This document shows, in pieces, positions 44,765 to 54,712 of a stretch of DNA of 64,000 bases (its first letter is position 1; each line of letters opens with the position of its first letter). The stretch covers positions 28,713,501 to 28,777,500 of the forward strand of contig CM075349.1 of the NCBI GenBank assembly GCA_037693485.1. Direction: 5' to 3'. The position numbers and the translations under genes were made by a program. Below the pieces are notes generated by a model, which saw only the letters and a list, made by a program, of their open reading frames with translations, was not told where the DNA came from and did no database searches. This DNA comes from Kitagawia praeruptora. Taxonomy: Eukaryota > Streptophyta > Magnoliopsida > Apiales > Apiaceae.

Positions 44765-46725
44765 ATGAGTGAAGGTAATTTGTTGAATTGAAATGTGTAA
44801 ATGCAGAGCAAAAATTCAATTAATTGATTCAAGAACAAAAATTCAATTAATTGATTCAATCAATTGACTTGTACTGCTGAATTTTACTGTAACTTGTAAT
44901 CGGTGGTTTAGACTTTGGTAATTTTTTAAATGTATTTCATTTTTGCATGTGCTATGATATATGGGTTTAACTATTAAAATGCTCCTAATTGTAATGTGTT
45001 TTCTTATGGTTTCATTGAGTTTGGAGAACAATTTTGTTTGGAGAATTAAATTTATTCAAGTATTTTGTTCTGCAATTGAATTGCTTTTTTCCGTTAACAA
45101 AATTGATATTGAATCATGTTGAAGAACATTTTTTTATTAAGGGTTATTTTTTTCGATGTTAACCTGGACTAAAGAGGTGTAAATTTTTAGTTTAGATTTG
45201 TAGAATGGTTTGTTCTTATGTGAGAGTAAATGTGTGAAGTATTAGAAACTTGTGACTTTTTAGTTGTAAATTAAAGTTTAACATTCAACTGCAGGCCGAC
45301 GACGTAGTGACAGATTAATTTCTAATCCTTGGCTTTTCAATTGGCCGAAAAAATCTCATGTGTACATCGACTTCAGTGCAGGCTTAGACACCCCTAAAAC
45401 CCCGTTGAATTGTTCAAATGCAAGAACTACAATGAGCAAATGTAAGAAGATGGACAAAGCAGAATCCAGTGACGAAGATGACGATTTTGTAACTCCTGGA
45501 GAAAATTTTGGAGATAGTGGTAGTGCAGTACTGAAAAAAAAAGGATGAAGTTGACGAGAGCTTTAGCTGTTACTGAAAATGAATGAAATGCAATTGTGGA
45601 AGTTGGAGGAATTTCAGAAAATGTGAGGGTAATGAGCATGGAGGATGATGTAAGTCTACAATACAATGTATTTATTATTTCCTGGTATAATTTGGGATGT
45701 TGTCATATTCTGTAGGCTATGCAGCAAAGGAGTGAGTGCTAGGTTTAAAAGAGACAGTCATTTAAAAAAAACAAGCATTGCTCGGGAAGAAAAAAGACAA
45801 GGTGAATTTTTAACATGGACAATGTCCTTCAAATGGTTAATGAGATGCATAACAAACAATACGAAGTAAAGGATTTCGATATGGTAAGAAGGATAAGAAT
45901 ATACATCTATTTTTTCTATTTTTTTAATTTTATGCCTCATACCATATATTCATTTATTAGTAAAAATTTAAACTTAAGATTAATCCTGCCATTTTTTGAA
46001 TGAATACTTAATCCTACTTCTTAGTCATGCTCTTCATGAAATTGATACATTTTTATTGTTTGTTTTATAGTTTGTTTTTCCTATTTACGATTCGGGGCAT
46101 TACTATATCATATGTTATAACATGAAGAAAACACGGTTAGAGATCATAGATAACAGAGTCCAAACAGCTCGAGTGGAGGAAACTTATGATGATACGCCAG
46201 CGCGATTGGTATATGAAATTTTAAGCATTCTTTTTAGTAAATTTAGTTTGAGGAATTGAGTGTGATAAACCCTAATCAATGCATTGTATTAATGAGTGCA
46301 GCACGAGTACTTTTGCCACTGGATTTCTATATACAATATGCCGAAAGAAAGTGAGATACTAAATTTGAAACCACGAGTTCATAGGATGCGATGACAAACT
46401 AAAATGAACTCGGTTGACTGCGGAATCTTTGTAATGAGGCACATGGAGACATATACATGGGTAATTTGTGTGCATGGAAAGTTGGGCTCCATATTGAAAA
46501 GGTACATTTAATTTATTACTTAGTCTTCTCAAATGGTCATGTATTTACTGGAAATACTTAAGAAAAAATCATGTCTCTTATGCAGGACAACAAACAAGCA
46601 TTGCTGAACAAGTTGCGGATAATCTACTGCCACAATATCTTGACTTGGAGAGGAAATAGCATAAGAAATCTCATATTGGAAGGTGCTGCCAATTTGGCAA
46701 GGGGCAAGAACTTGGTTCCATAAAT
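44765..46725 (+). pseudogene. Ulp1-like (C48) cysteine peptidase gene, decayed
   Basis: A 10-nt first exon ATGAGTGAAG (44765-44774) with donor GTAATT, and an acceptor CTGCAG before 45295, give MSEGRRRSDRLISNPWLFNW. An acidic SSDEDDDFVTPGENFGDSGS stretch follows. The catalytic region is at 46080-46470: FPIYDSGHYYIICYNMKKTR with the active His, and MNSVDCGIFVMRHMETY with the active Cys. LRIIYCHNILTWRGNSI lies near 46610. A stop (TGA for the expected Trp codon) sits just before MNSVDCG at about 46393, and several frame changes lie between exons. Ulp1 proteases remove SUMO; such genes are also carried by plant Mutator and CACTA transposons, a likely source here. Confidence 0.7.
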
Positions 46726-47814
46726 GGTTTAGGTCTAGTAATGTAGTGAGAAACTATTGTTAATGCAAAAGATAATTTAAAATCCTTATTTGACTAAGCT
46801 AAACTATTATTCAGTAGTTTTTTTAAAATCATCAGAATGTAGAATTGCAGTACTCTGATTTTTTTAGAATTGTAGTACTCTGATTTGCTATGAAATCAAT
46901 GGACAACTAGTTTGATTTTTATTCTGATGGATGGAGCATGATTTTTATTCTGATGGTTTAGTTCTAATGTGCCTACTTAATCCCCTGGTATGTGTAAGTT
47001 ATCTGGGACAGTTTAACGGTGTTAGTTGTTGTGTATTGTCACTTTTAGAATGGAGTTAATTTGACTGTCATTGGCAATGGAAAGGATGTGCTGTTGTAGA
47101 AGTATATATATGAGGATGTAATAACATGCATGTGTGAGTGCCGTATATTGAAGCTGAAGCCTATTCTACTTACAAGTCCACTAAATAGTTTGCAGTTTTA
47201 ATCTACTAACCAGAATTCCATGTTGATATGAAAATCGTCGTTGCCAACATAAGAAGCTTATCAGCTCTCCCTGTCTCTTTACTGGTACAAAATCTAAAAA
47301 GAAATTATTATATGAGTTCTTGCTTCTTAAATTTAACTTATGATTAAGGTAGGGAAGTCGTTGTAGCAATAGATTCCTTACTGTTAAAGTAATTTGGGAT
47401 CTAAGAATATGAGACGTTGCTTGACAAGCAGTTGTGCTCGTGAATTAATAAATACCTGCATAACTTAAAAGGTGAGCTCGTTTTGTATGTAGTTGTTGTA
47501 TGTAACCAAAGTGAGTATATTTTTTACAGAATAAAATTTGAATAAAATTTTATTCAAATACTAAAATATCCAATGTACTTTACTCACTTTGAATAAAATA
47601 TCCAATATTTTCTCGGATTTGAATAAAATTTGAATAAAATTTAATTAAACTTTGAATAAAATTTGCAGAATCTGCATAATATAAATTACAAGAAAATCCG
47701 AGAATCTGCACAAATACTAAAATATCCAATGTACTTGTGGAATATAAAACCAAAGACATGAGGCAATAAATCCTATTTAACCAAATTTTTGGAAATCTGG
47801 ATTCCAGTACAAGT
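46726..47814. other. Intergenic, short local repeats
   Basis: Small duplications: GAATTGTAGTACTCTGATTT twice near 46845-46885, and AAAATATCCAATGTACTT twice near 47565 and 47720 with TTTGAATAAAAT units between. No gene recognised. Confidence 0.35.
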
Positions 47815-48160
47815 TTGTGTATTGTGACCTATACCTTTACATCGGCTACACTGCCTTGATCTGTTCCCCTTTTCAGTAGCTATCTCTCGGCTGCTCTTTA
47901 TCTGGCCCCCACAACCCTTGTTTCTACTTTTATTTGGATTAAGAACAGAATCTTTGTTTCTGGATAAGGAGAAATAAACTTATCTGCCCTGTGACCTCCT
48001 CCTTGCACAGGTATGTTATCTATGCTCTTAGTTATCGCAGCATTAATGGACTGAACTCCACTGATAATTGAATCCAACTTGTCCTGATCAGGATGCATAT
48101 ATATAAATATAAAAAGGAATTGTGGCTCATACAGTAAGCCATTGATAATTGACATACTAA
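47815..48160 (-). pseudogene. FAR1-related (FRS, transposase-derived) C-terminal fragment
   Basis: On minus a frame reads NPNKSRNKGCGGQIKSSREI and EKGNRSRQCSRCKGIGHNTQ, ending in TC. The C-x2-C-x4-H-x4-C knuckle after a basic GCGG-K region is typical of the end of FAR1/FHY3-related proteins. Upstream, MHPDQDKLDSIISGVQSINA continues in a shifted frame. Only the last part of the family is present and the FAR1 and MULE-transposase domains are absent. FRS proteins are light-signalling factors derived from Mutator transposases. Confidence 0.6.
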
Positions 48161-48332
48161 ACTTATTTCTCCAGAACTTTCATCAGACCAGGTGAAGAGT
48201 GACAAATTCAAGTGCGGCGTTCTAATTATTCAGTTAATTAGGAATATATCCGAAAAAATTATTCAGCATAAAAAATGTATCCTCTATTGCTTTCACTAAA
48301 GTTAAACAAGAATCTTCCCAAATAGATATATA

Positions 48333-48467
48333 GGCCATTGTTCCATGGAGAACCATGTTACGTGGAGAACCGTGGAGAACCACTTAAAATGCATTAAAAT
48401 TGCTTTATATATAAGGACCCCACCAAGGGTACCTTCACAAAAAATGCTTAAAATAATTGGCTCTATC

Positions 48468-48507
<40 letters not shown>

Positions 48508-48893
48508 TGTCGTGGAAATGCGAAGCATTTAAGACAGTAAACGGATGAGTTAGTTAGTCATGAGGGCCGAAGGCTCTCGACACACCCGTCAATCGTCTAT
48601 TGCCTTTACCATTGATTGCCATTCCTTACAACTTTAGAATGATAAAGGCGCGAAGCGCCGTACAAGAAGGTGCGAAGCACCGTTAACCAGTGAAATCCAC
48701 TGCCACGTCATCACGTGAACAGTGAATTTTTTTTTTTCTTTTTTTTTCTTTGACAAATGGATAGAGGGTAGAATTATAAGACTTTTTTGTAAAGGGGCCC
48801 CGCCATGGGCCTTATATAAAGGACAATTTTAATGCATTTTAAGTGGTTCTCCACGGTTCTCCACGTAAGATGGTTCTCCATAGAGTGGGACTC
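48333..48893. mobile_element. Mutator-type MITE with 130-bp inverted repeats and GAA-loop hairpins
   Basis: 561 bp flanked by a 10-bp duplication TAGATATATA (48323-48332, 48894-48903), in the 9-11 bp range of Mutator-like elements. The arms share ACGTGGAGAACCGTGGAGAA and CCACTTAAAATGCATTAAAA. A run of 35 A (48471-48505) ends the left arm. The centre has four short hairpins with GAA loops at 48516-48530, 48562-48578, 48647-48659 and 48669-48681. The inner arm sequence is related to the element at 36503-37312. Confidence 0.88.
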
Positions 48894-49258
48894 TAGATAT
48901 ATATACCAGCTATAATTAAGCACAATCAATTGTAAAATTTCTGTAAAAATCATGTGAACCGCAAGAACTTTAAGCAAAATTGTATTCACATCAATGAAAG
49001 AAACAAACCTGAAACCTCTCCATTAACCAACATACTCGTGAATGGTTATTCACACAAATCCACAAAACAAAAGGAAAAAAATGTATCCCGGTGGACATAA
49101 AAATGGTAAAGTGATGTTTCCACAAAAACCTGTTTGATAAAAACTGAATCCATTCTCTTATAAACACGATTCACACTGTCGGTCAGATAAGATACACGCT
49201 CTATACAAATGTACATAGAGCAGAAGTGAACCTTCTTGTTAGATTGCTTTCTATTTTA

Positions 49259-49485
49259 TTTGGAGGTGAAACGAGTGTTTGAAAGACTTAGCTCCAAGAG
49301 ATTCAGACCGTTGATGAATCTATTGAAGTGATCCATGTCCAATCTTCTGTATACACAATTCTCCCTTTCTGATTCATCCCTTATGCAGTTGAAGTCACCA
49401 ACCAAACAAGAAGGTTCACTTCCTATTTCATTAACAATATGCTCTATGGACATATAACAAGAAGGTTCACTTCTGATGTGGGTGT
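49259..49485 (-). mobile_element. LINE endonuclease scrap between 20-bp direct repeats
   Basis: The minus frame (49453-49256) contains PSCLVGDFNCIRDESER, DMDHFNRFINGLNLLEL and NTRFTS, the D/N and F-T-x active-site region of L1-type LINE endonuclease. The 227 bp sit between near-perfect copies of TTAGATTGCTTTCTATTTTA (49239-49258, 49486-49505), and GAACCTTCTTGT/ACAAGAAGGTTC occurs inverted at both sides. There is no 3' UTR or poly(A), so ordinary LINE insertion is unlikely; repair filler DNA is an option. Confidence 0.62.
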
Positions 49486-49613
49486 TTAGATTGCTTTCTA
49501 TTTTAAAATATGTTCATTTATTGATTTGTGTTCACTTTTTTAATTTAAATTTTTTCTTTGTAAAGTAAGAATTTGTTTATTAGTTGCTTTGTGCTCACAT
49601 TTTTTTAATTTTT

Positions 49614-50990
49614 ATTTAGAAACATATTTATTGTCAAACCTAAAAATAGAACCTTTAATAATTTTTATTAAAATAATTTTTTCTTAAAGAACTTTTATTT
49701 GGTAAACGATTTGTTTTTTATAAATTATATTTTAAGTTTTTGCTTAATATATATTTAAATATTTCATATTTTTTGGGAGTTTTCTTTTATTTTATTAGAA
49801 TATATATAATATATATACATTAGACATGTAGGAAGGTTTAACTATTCTTTATATATCTATATGTGATTATGTAATTGTGAATACACATATACTTTTTTTT
49901 AAAGAAAGTTTGTATTATCCTCTTATGTTTTTGTGTTGGTATATATTTGTTTTAAGTGCATTATATTAAAATTTATTGTTGTTTTCAGTTTTTTACATTT
50001 TAAATCTTTTTTTAATTGACGGTTATTTTTTATATTATATTTTGTTGAATTTTGGTGTCATTTATGACATGTTTTTTTCTTACTTTTTTATTATCTTATT
50101 TTACCATATATTTTCTTAAAAACTTCTCCTATTTTATCCTTCTTTGTTAATATTAGAAACATATTTGTTGTCAAATCTAAAAACAGAATCTTTAATGATT
50201 TTTATTAAAATAATGTTTTTATTAAAACACTTTTTTATTTGGTAAATGATTTCTTTGAAAATTATATTTTAAGGTTTAGTCTAACATATATGTTAATATT
50301 TCATATTTTTTTTGTCATTTTTCTTCTATTTATTAGAATATATATAATATATTTTAGGCATGTGAGAACATATTGTAATTTAACATACATGTGAACATAC
50401 ATTTGTACTTTTTTTTAAACAAAGTTTATACTCTCTCATATATTTTTGTGTTGTTTATATTTATTTTAAATGTATTATATTAAATTTTATTGTTGATTTT
50501 AATTTTTAAAATTTAGATTTTTTGTTTTGAATTAGCGTTTCTTTTGTAAATTATTTTTTGTTGAATTTTTGTGTCATTTCCAATTATAACATATTTTTTG
50601 ATTACTTTTTTAATATCTTGTTTTACGTATATTTTCATTAAAAAAAATTGGTTCGTAATTAAATGTAAATTCTTCTTTTTAAAAAAAATTAGAATTTTGT
50701 ACTATCTTTTCATGTTTTTGTATTGGTATATATTTGTTTTAAGTGCACTATATTAAAATTTATTGTTGTTTTTAGTTTTTTACATTTAGATCTTTTTTTT
50801 AATTGACGCTTATTTTGTATATTATATTTTGTTGAATTTTGGTGTCATTTATGACATGTTTTTTATTACTTTTTTATTATCTTATTTTACCATAAATTTT
50901 CTTAAAAACTTCTTTTTTATTTTGTAATTAAATTTACATTCTTATTTTTTAAAAATTATTTTTTGAATTGAAATTCTAATGATATGCTTT
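49614..50990. repeat. AT-rich degenerate tandem array, unit about 0.5 kb
   Basis: GAAACATATTTRTTGTCAAA starts units near 49619 and 50158. The block TGTATTATATTAAAATTTATTG, then TTTTGTTGAATTTTGGTGTC, recurs near 49950, 50470 and 50740. The third, partial copy resembles the first more than the second. Spacings are about 520-540 and 270 nt. No coding content. Confidence 0.7.
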
Positions 50991-51008
50991 GTTTACTTGT
51001 TTATTATA

Positions 51009-51034
51009 CTAGTTATAACCCGTGCGATGCACGG
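51009..51034 (-). mobile_element. Helitron 3' terminus (minus orientation)
   Basis: Minus reads CCGTGC-ATC-GCACGG, then GTTATAA and the terminal CTAG followed by T. Same design as 52262-52289. Confidence 0.6.
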
Positions 51035-52188
51035 ATTTTTTTGATATTTAATAAATTTTATTTTATGTTACAATTATATTTTTATATAATTATTATTTAT
51101 AATATTTTATTTTAATTTTAATTTTAATTATTTAATAAAAAATTAATTAATGATATGCATGGTTTAAAACTTATATTATTAAATTTTAAAATAAATATAT
51201 CGTTCATTGAATTCGAACCTTGAAATTTTAGTAAATTAATTTAATTATATATTATATCTAATCATTAGATCTAACGGTTCTGATTTTTTTCTAAAAATAT
51301 AACGATCATTATTCGTAGTATACGGATTTTTATTATATTTTGTTAGTGATTAGAAGATATGGTGTGATATTTTTGGGTATATATTAATTATTACAAGATT
51401 GTGTTTTAAGTTAAAAGTTAACGTGTTTAAATTGGGAAAAAATATTATTGATTGGAAGATACAAATTTATAAAATTATAATAAAATTTCATTGTGTTATA
51501 AATAAAATTTATTGATATGGTGTTTCTTTTATTATGTAATAAATGTTATTTAATATTACAATTATGTTTTGTATAATCATTATTTTTTTATGATTTTAAA
51601 GGAAATATTAATGATTAGAACTTCTTTAATATTTAAAGGAATTATTTAATCAAAAATTTGTTTTTGAATGAATTTTGTTATCGACATTTCATCTGTGTTT
51701 TGGATTATGTTTTCTCAATATTCAATTTTGACATTATTTTAATTTTCATCTGTGTTTGTGTGAAATTTTGCGTTGATGGAGGATTTGTCACTGGCCATTG
51801 TATTCCTCCTGACCAGCATTGCTGTTGTGTTAGTTAAAAAAGGAAAATCTAAAATAAAGCAAATTATGGTTTTAATATTGGATATTCATTATTTGATAAT
51901 AATCAAATTTTCATGATATTGTATACCCATAATAAATTCTAAATAAAAATTAATTTTAATCTATCATCTGTAATTTTTTTTTTTGAATAAATAGACTTAT
52001 ATATCTCATAATTAATATCTATTCTCAATAAATTTGATATGAGTGATAATCAATTTTGAAAGAATATGCATTTTATCTTTCAATTTTCAAGTCAAAGGCG
52101 CAGGACTCTTGCTCCGCCTTTCAAAATTTGCTTGATGTGTTATATAAAAAACTGATAATCTCTGTATTACTCCACTTGTTTTATGCAA
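51035..52188. other. AT-rich sequence, probably Helitron interior and flank
   Basis: No gene. Its first part (ATATTTAATAAATTTTATTT, then TATATAATTATTATTT) resembles 53327-53400, suggesting one small Helitron family on both sides. Confidence 0.35.
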
Positions 52189-52949
52189 CTAGCAATATTA
52201 CCCGTGCTACACACCGGTTTAAATTTAGTAGAATATTTCAGTTGTCTGCTATTTAATTAAACTAGCTTATAGCCCGTGCAAAGCACGGGTTACTTTAAAT
52301 ATTTTTAAAATTATATGATTAAACAAAATAGAGTTTTATAATTTATTATGGAATTAATTTAAATTTTTTAAATTATTTAATAAATCACATGTATTGTTTA
52401 GAACTAATAATATAAAATTTTATGTAAATTTGTTGTTGACGGGATTCGAACCGGGATTTAAATATAGAATTTTCCTTATTTTTTGATCTAACGGTTATCA
52501 TCTATCTACTAAATATCTAATGGTCACTATTGTTTTAAATTGTTGAACCAAACAACCAAATTATATCCTTGTTTGCTTATTATATATTAGTATAGATGTA
52601 TATAGATTTTATTTTATTTTGATTAATGATTGTAAGATGCGGTGTGATATTTTTAGGTTTATATTAGTGATTGCAAGATTAGTTTTAAATTTAAAGGTGA
52701 CATGTTTTAGTTAGAAAATAAATATTAGCGTTTGTAAGATATGGTACAATTTTAGGTGTTTATAAAAGGTAATTTCTTCAATTAAAAGTAAATGTTAAAA
52801 AGGCAATCGGCTAATAACTATTTATTATATTATTATAAATAATAATTAAGTAAAATAACATGTTTTATTAGTTAAGGATAAATAAGTAAAATCAATAGGT
52901 ACCAACCAACCAAACTTTTAATGTTTCGTCTTTTATATAGTAGTATAGA
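52189..52949 (-). mobile_element. Small Helitron containing another Helitron
   Basis: The 5' end on minus is TCTATACTACTATATAAAAG at 52949, preceded by A. The 3' end is an imperfect hairpin, then CTAG at 52189-52192 followed by T. The element at 52262-52596 lies inside; without it this one is about 426 bp. Confidence 0.5.
52262..52596 (-). mobile_element. Small non-autonomous Helitron
   Basis: 335 bp on minus: 5' TCTATACTAATATATAATAA, 3' hairpin CCCGTGC-TTT-GCACGGG (52273-52289), then CTATAAG and CTAG. It sits exactly between A and T, with no target duplication. All Helitron hallmarks are present; no Rep/helicase gene. Confidence 0.72.
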
Positions 52950-53253
52950 TTTTGATTAATGATTGTAAGATGCGGTGTGATATTTTTGGGTTTATATTAG
53001 TGATTGCAAGATTAGTTTTAAATTTAAAGGTAACATGTCTTAGTTAAAAAAACAAATATTAGCGTTTGTAAGATATGGTTCAATTTTAGGTTTATTTCAT
53101 TAATTAGAACGATCATGACTTTCGAAAGAATAAATTTTAGTTAGAAAAGGTAGTAGCTGAAGACTGTGTTTTGTTTTTTAATAAGTAAAATAACTAATGG
53201 TAATAAAGTAAAACAATTAAATAAGGAAAGTACTGTACGGTACCGTATCAAAA

Positions 53254-53285
53254 TTTTTAATGTTTCGTCTTTTATAATATACTTT
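53254..53285 (-). mobile_element. Degraded Helitron 5' end
   Basis: On minus TATTATAAAAGACGAAACAT, like the 5' end at 52949 but without the terminal TCTATAC. 53327-53400 downstream resembles 51045-51120. Confidence 0.4.
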
Positions 53286-53869
53286 TTATTAGTTAAGGGT
53301 AAATAAGTAAAATCAACACGTACATTTCTTTTGATATGTTATAAATTTTATTTAATAATATAATTAGATTTTATATAATCATTATTTTCAATAATTTTTT
53401 TACTTTTAATATAATTTAATATATTCATGTTCAAGGATTATCCTCATGTTTTCTTATTATTAGCAATGTATATAGATTTTTATTATATTTTATTAATGAT
53501 TGTGTTGGGATTTATGGGTGATGGAATAGACAACTTAACTAGTTTTATTGGTATACTTAGTTTTTGCTAAGTAGAACATACTGTCATAGCCTGAAATGTA
53601 TTCTTGTAATTTAAATAAATACTGTCATGTAATAAGTGTAATTCTTGGAAGAAGTTCGATTATGTTCAAGCCTCAAGAAATACATAAGTTCGACAGAAGG
53701 AATAAAAGTTACTGTCAAGCCCTGACAGTAAGGTTACAAGGAAACATCATGTTGCCTAGGTCGACAGCAAGTTTCACGGAGTCGACAGCAAGTTTCAACT
53801 TGACAACAACATTGGCGGAGATTCTAATGACAGCAACTTTGATATACAGTTTGCGACAGTAAGTTTGGA

Positions 53870-54060
53870 ATTCTTGACAGCAATCTCTGCGGGAAAAACA
53901 TGCTGTCAATCAAAGCACAATTCTTGACAGCAATCTCTGCGGGAATTCATACTGTCAACCAAAGCAAAATTCTTGACAGTAATATCTGCGGGAAATTCAT
54001 ACTGTCAAAACAAAGCGTAATCCATTGACAACAAACTTTGTGGCAAACATACTGTCATAT
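53870..54060 (+). repeat. Minisatellite of about 50 bp, four copies, in U3
   Basis: Each unit carries TTCTTGACAG(C/T)AAT, then CTGCGGGAA, then an inverted CTGTCAA, so every unit can form a TTGACAG/CTGTCAA hairpin. Starts near 53870, 53920, 53970 and 54018; the last copy is the most diverged. Confidence 0.85.
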
Positions 54061-54383
54061 AGAATCAGCTTGATTTAGGAATTTTCTAAGTCAAAATTAA
54101 ACGACAGAGTATATGTTCAAAAGAAGCAGGCGTGTTGTAATATTCAACCTTTACAGCAAGCTTGGAAAGTCTATAACTGAAGCTCGAGAGATCACATGGA
54201 ACAACCTGTAAAGTCTAGAGCAGATAAAATTGAATACGACTAGATCTGGGTGGCTCAAATGTGGAAAGCATCTTTAAGTTACTTTGTGATAATCACATGG
54301 GAACAAATCATGGAATGAGCTGCAAAAGGAATATAACAGCAACTCAACAATCAATGATGATGATAGTACAGTAGATTATCACA

Positions 54384-54393
54384 CTATAAATAG
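54384..54393 (+). promoter_or_regulatory. TATA box of element E LTR
   Basis: CTATAAATAG, about 330 nt downstream of the hexamer cluster and 280 nt before the LTR end. Confidence 0.65.
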
Positions 54394-54669
54394 AGCATTC
54401 TGTTTATATATTAAATGTGAGAAAAACTCAACAACTGTAATCTCTTGAGTATTTGTAGCTTGAGAATTAATTTGTTCTCAAGGTTGTAGCAAAACTTTGC
54501 AAAATAAATAAAACATTTATTTTGTGAAATCCTCGTATTTGATTTTACTTGTGTTTGCATTTCTTCTACTAGTAAATCACAAATTCTATTTAAGTTGTTG
54601 AAATAGTTTTTGAAATTTATTAGTATTGCATTCAACCCCCCTTCTGCAATACTTTCCTGGACCAACAAC

Positions 54670-54681
54670 TGGTATCAGAGC
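54670..54681 (+). other. Primer-binding site of element E
   Basis: TGGTATCAGAGC, 2 nt after the LTR end; initiator tRNA-Met type. Confidence 0.93.
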
Positions 54682-54712
54682 GATCAGATTAATACACATA
54701 TCTGAGATCCAA

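Larger units (their letters stand above)
53503..54667 (+). repeat. 5' LTR of Sirevirus-like element E
   Basis: 1165 bp with inverted ends TGTTGG and CCAACA. U3 is packed with TGACAG/CTGTCA hexamers (about 12 exact copies between 53581 and 54058). A TATA box is at 54384-54393 and overlapping AATAAA signals at 54503-54512. Confidence 0.88.

Noticed and set aside
49256..49453. A small host gene of 65 codons
   Set aside because: Its motifs are those of a LINE endonuclease core and it is bounded by direct repeats.
53870..54060. Regular repeats with spacers suggesting a CRISPR-like array
   Set aside because: Units are whole tandem copies including the spacers, in a eukaryotic LTR; no unique spacers.
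54384..54393. Considered as a host gene promoter
   Set aside because: It lies in the middle of the Sirevirus LTR, in the normal place for the element's own promoter.
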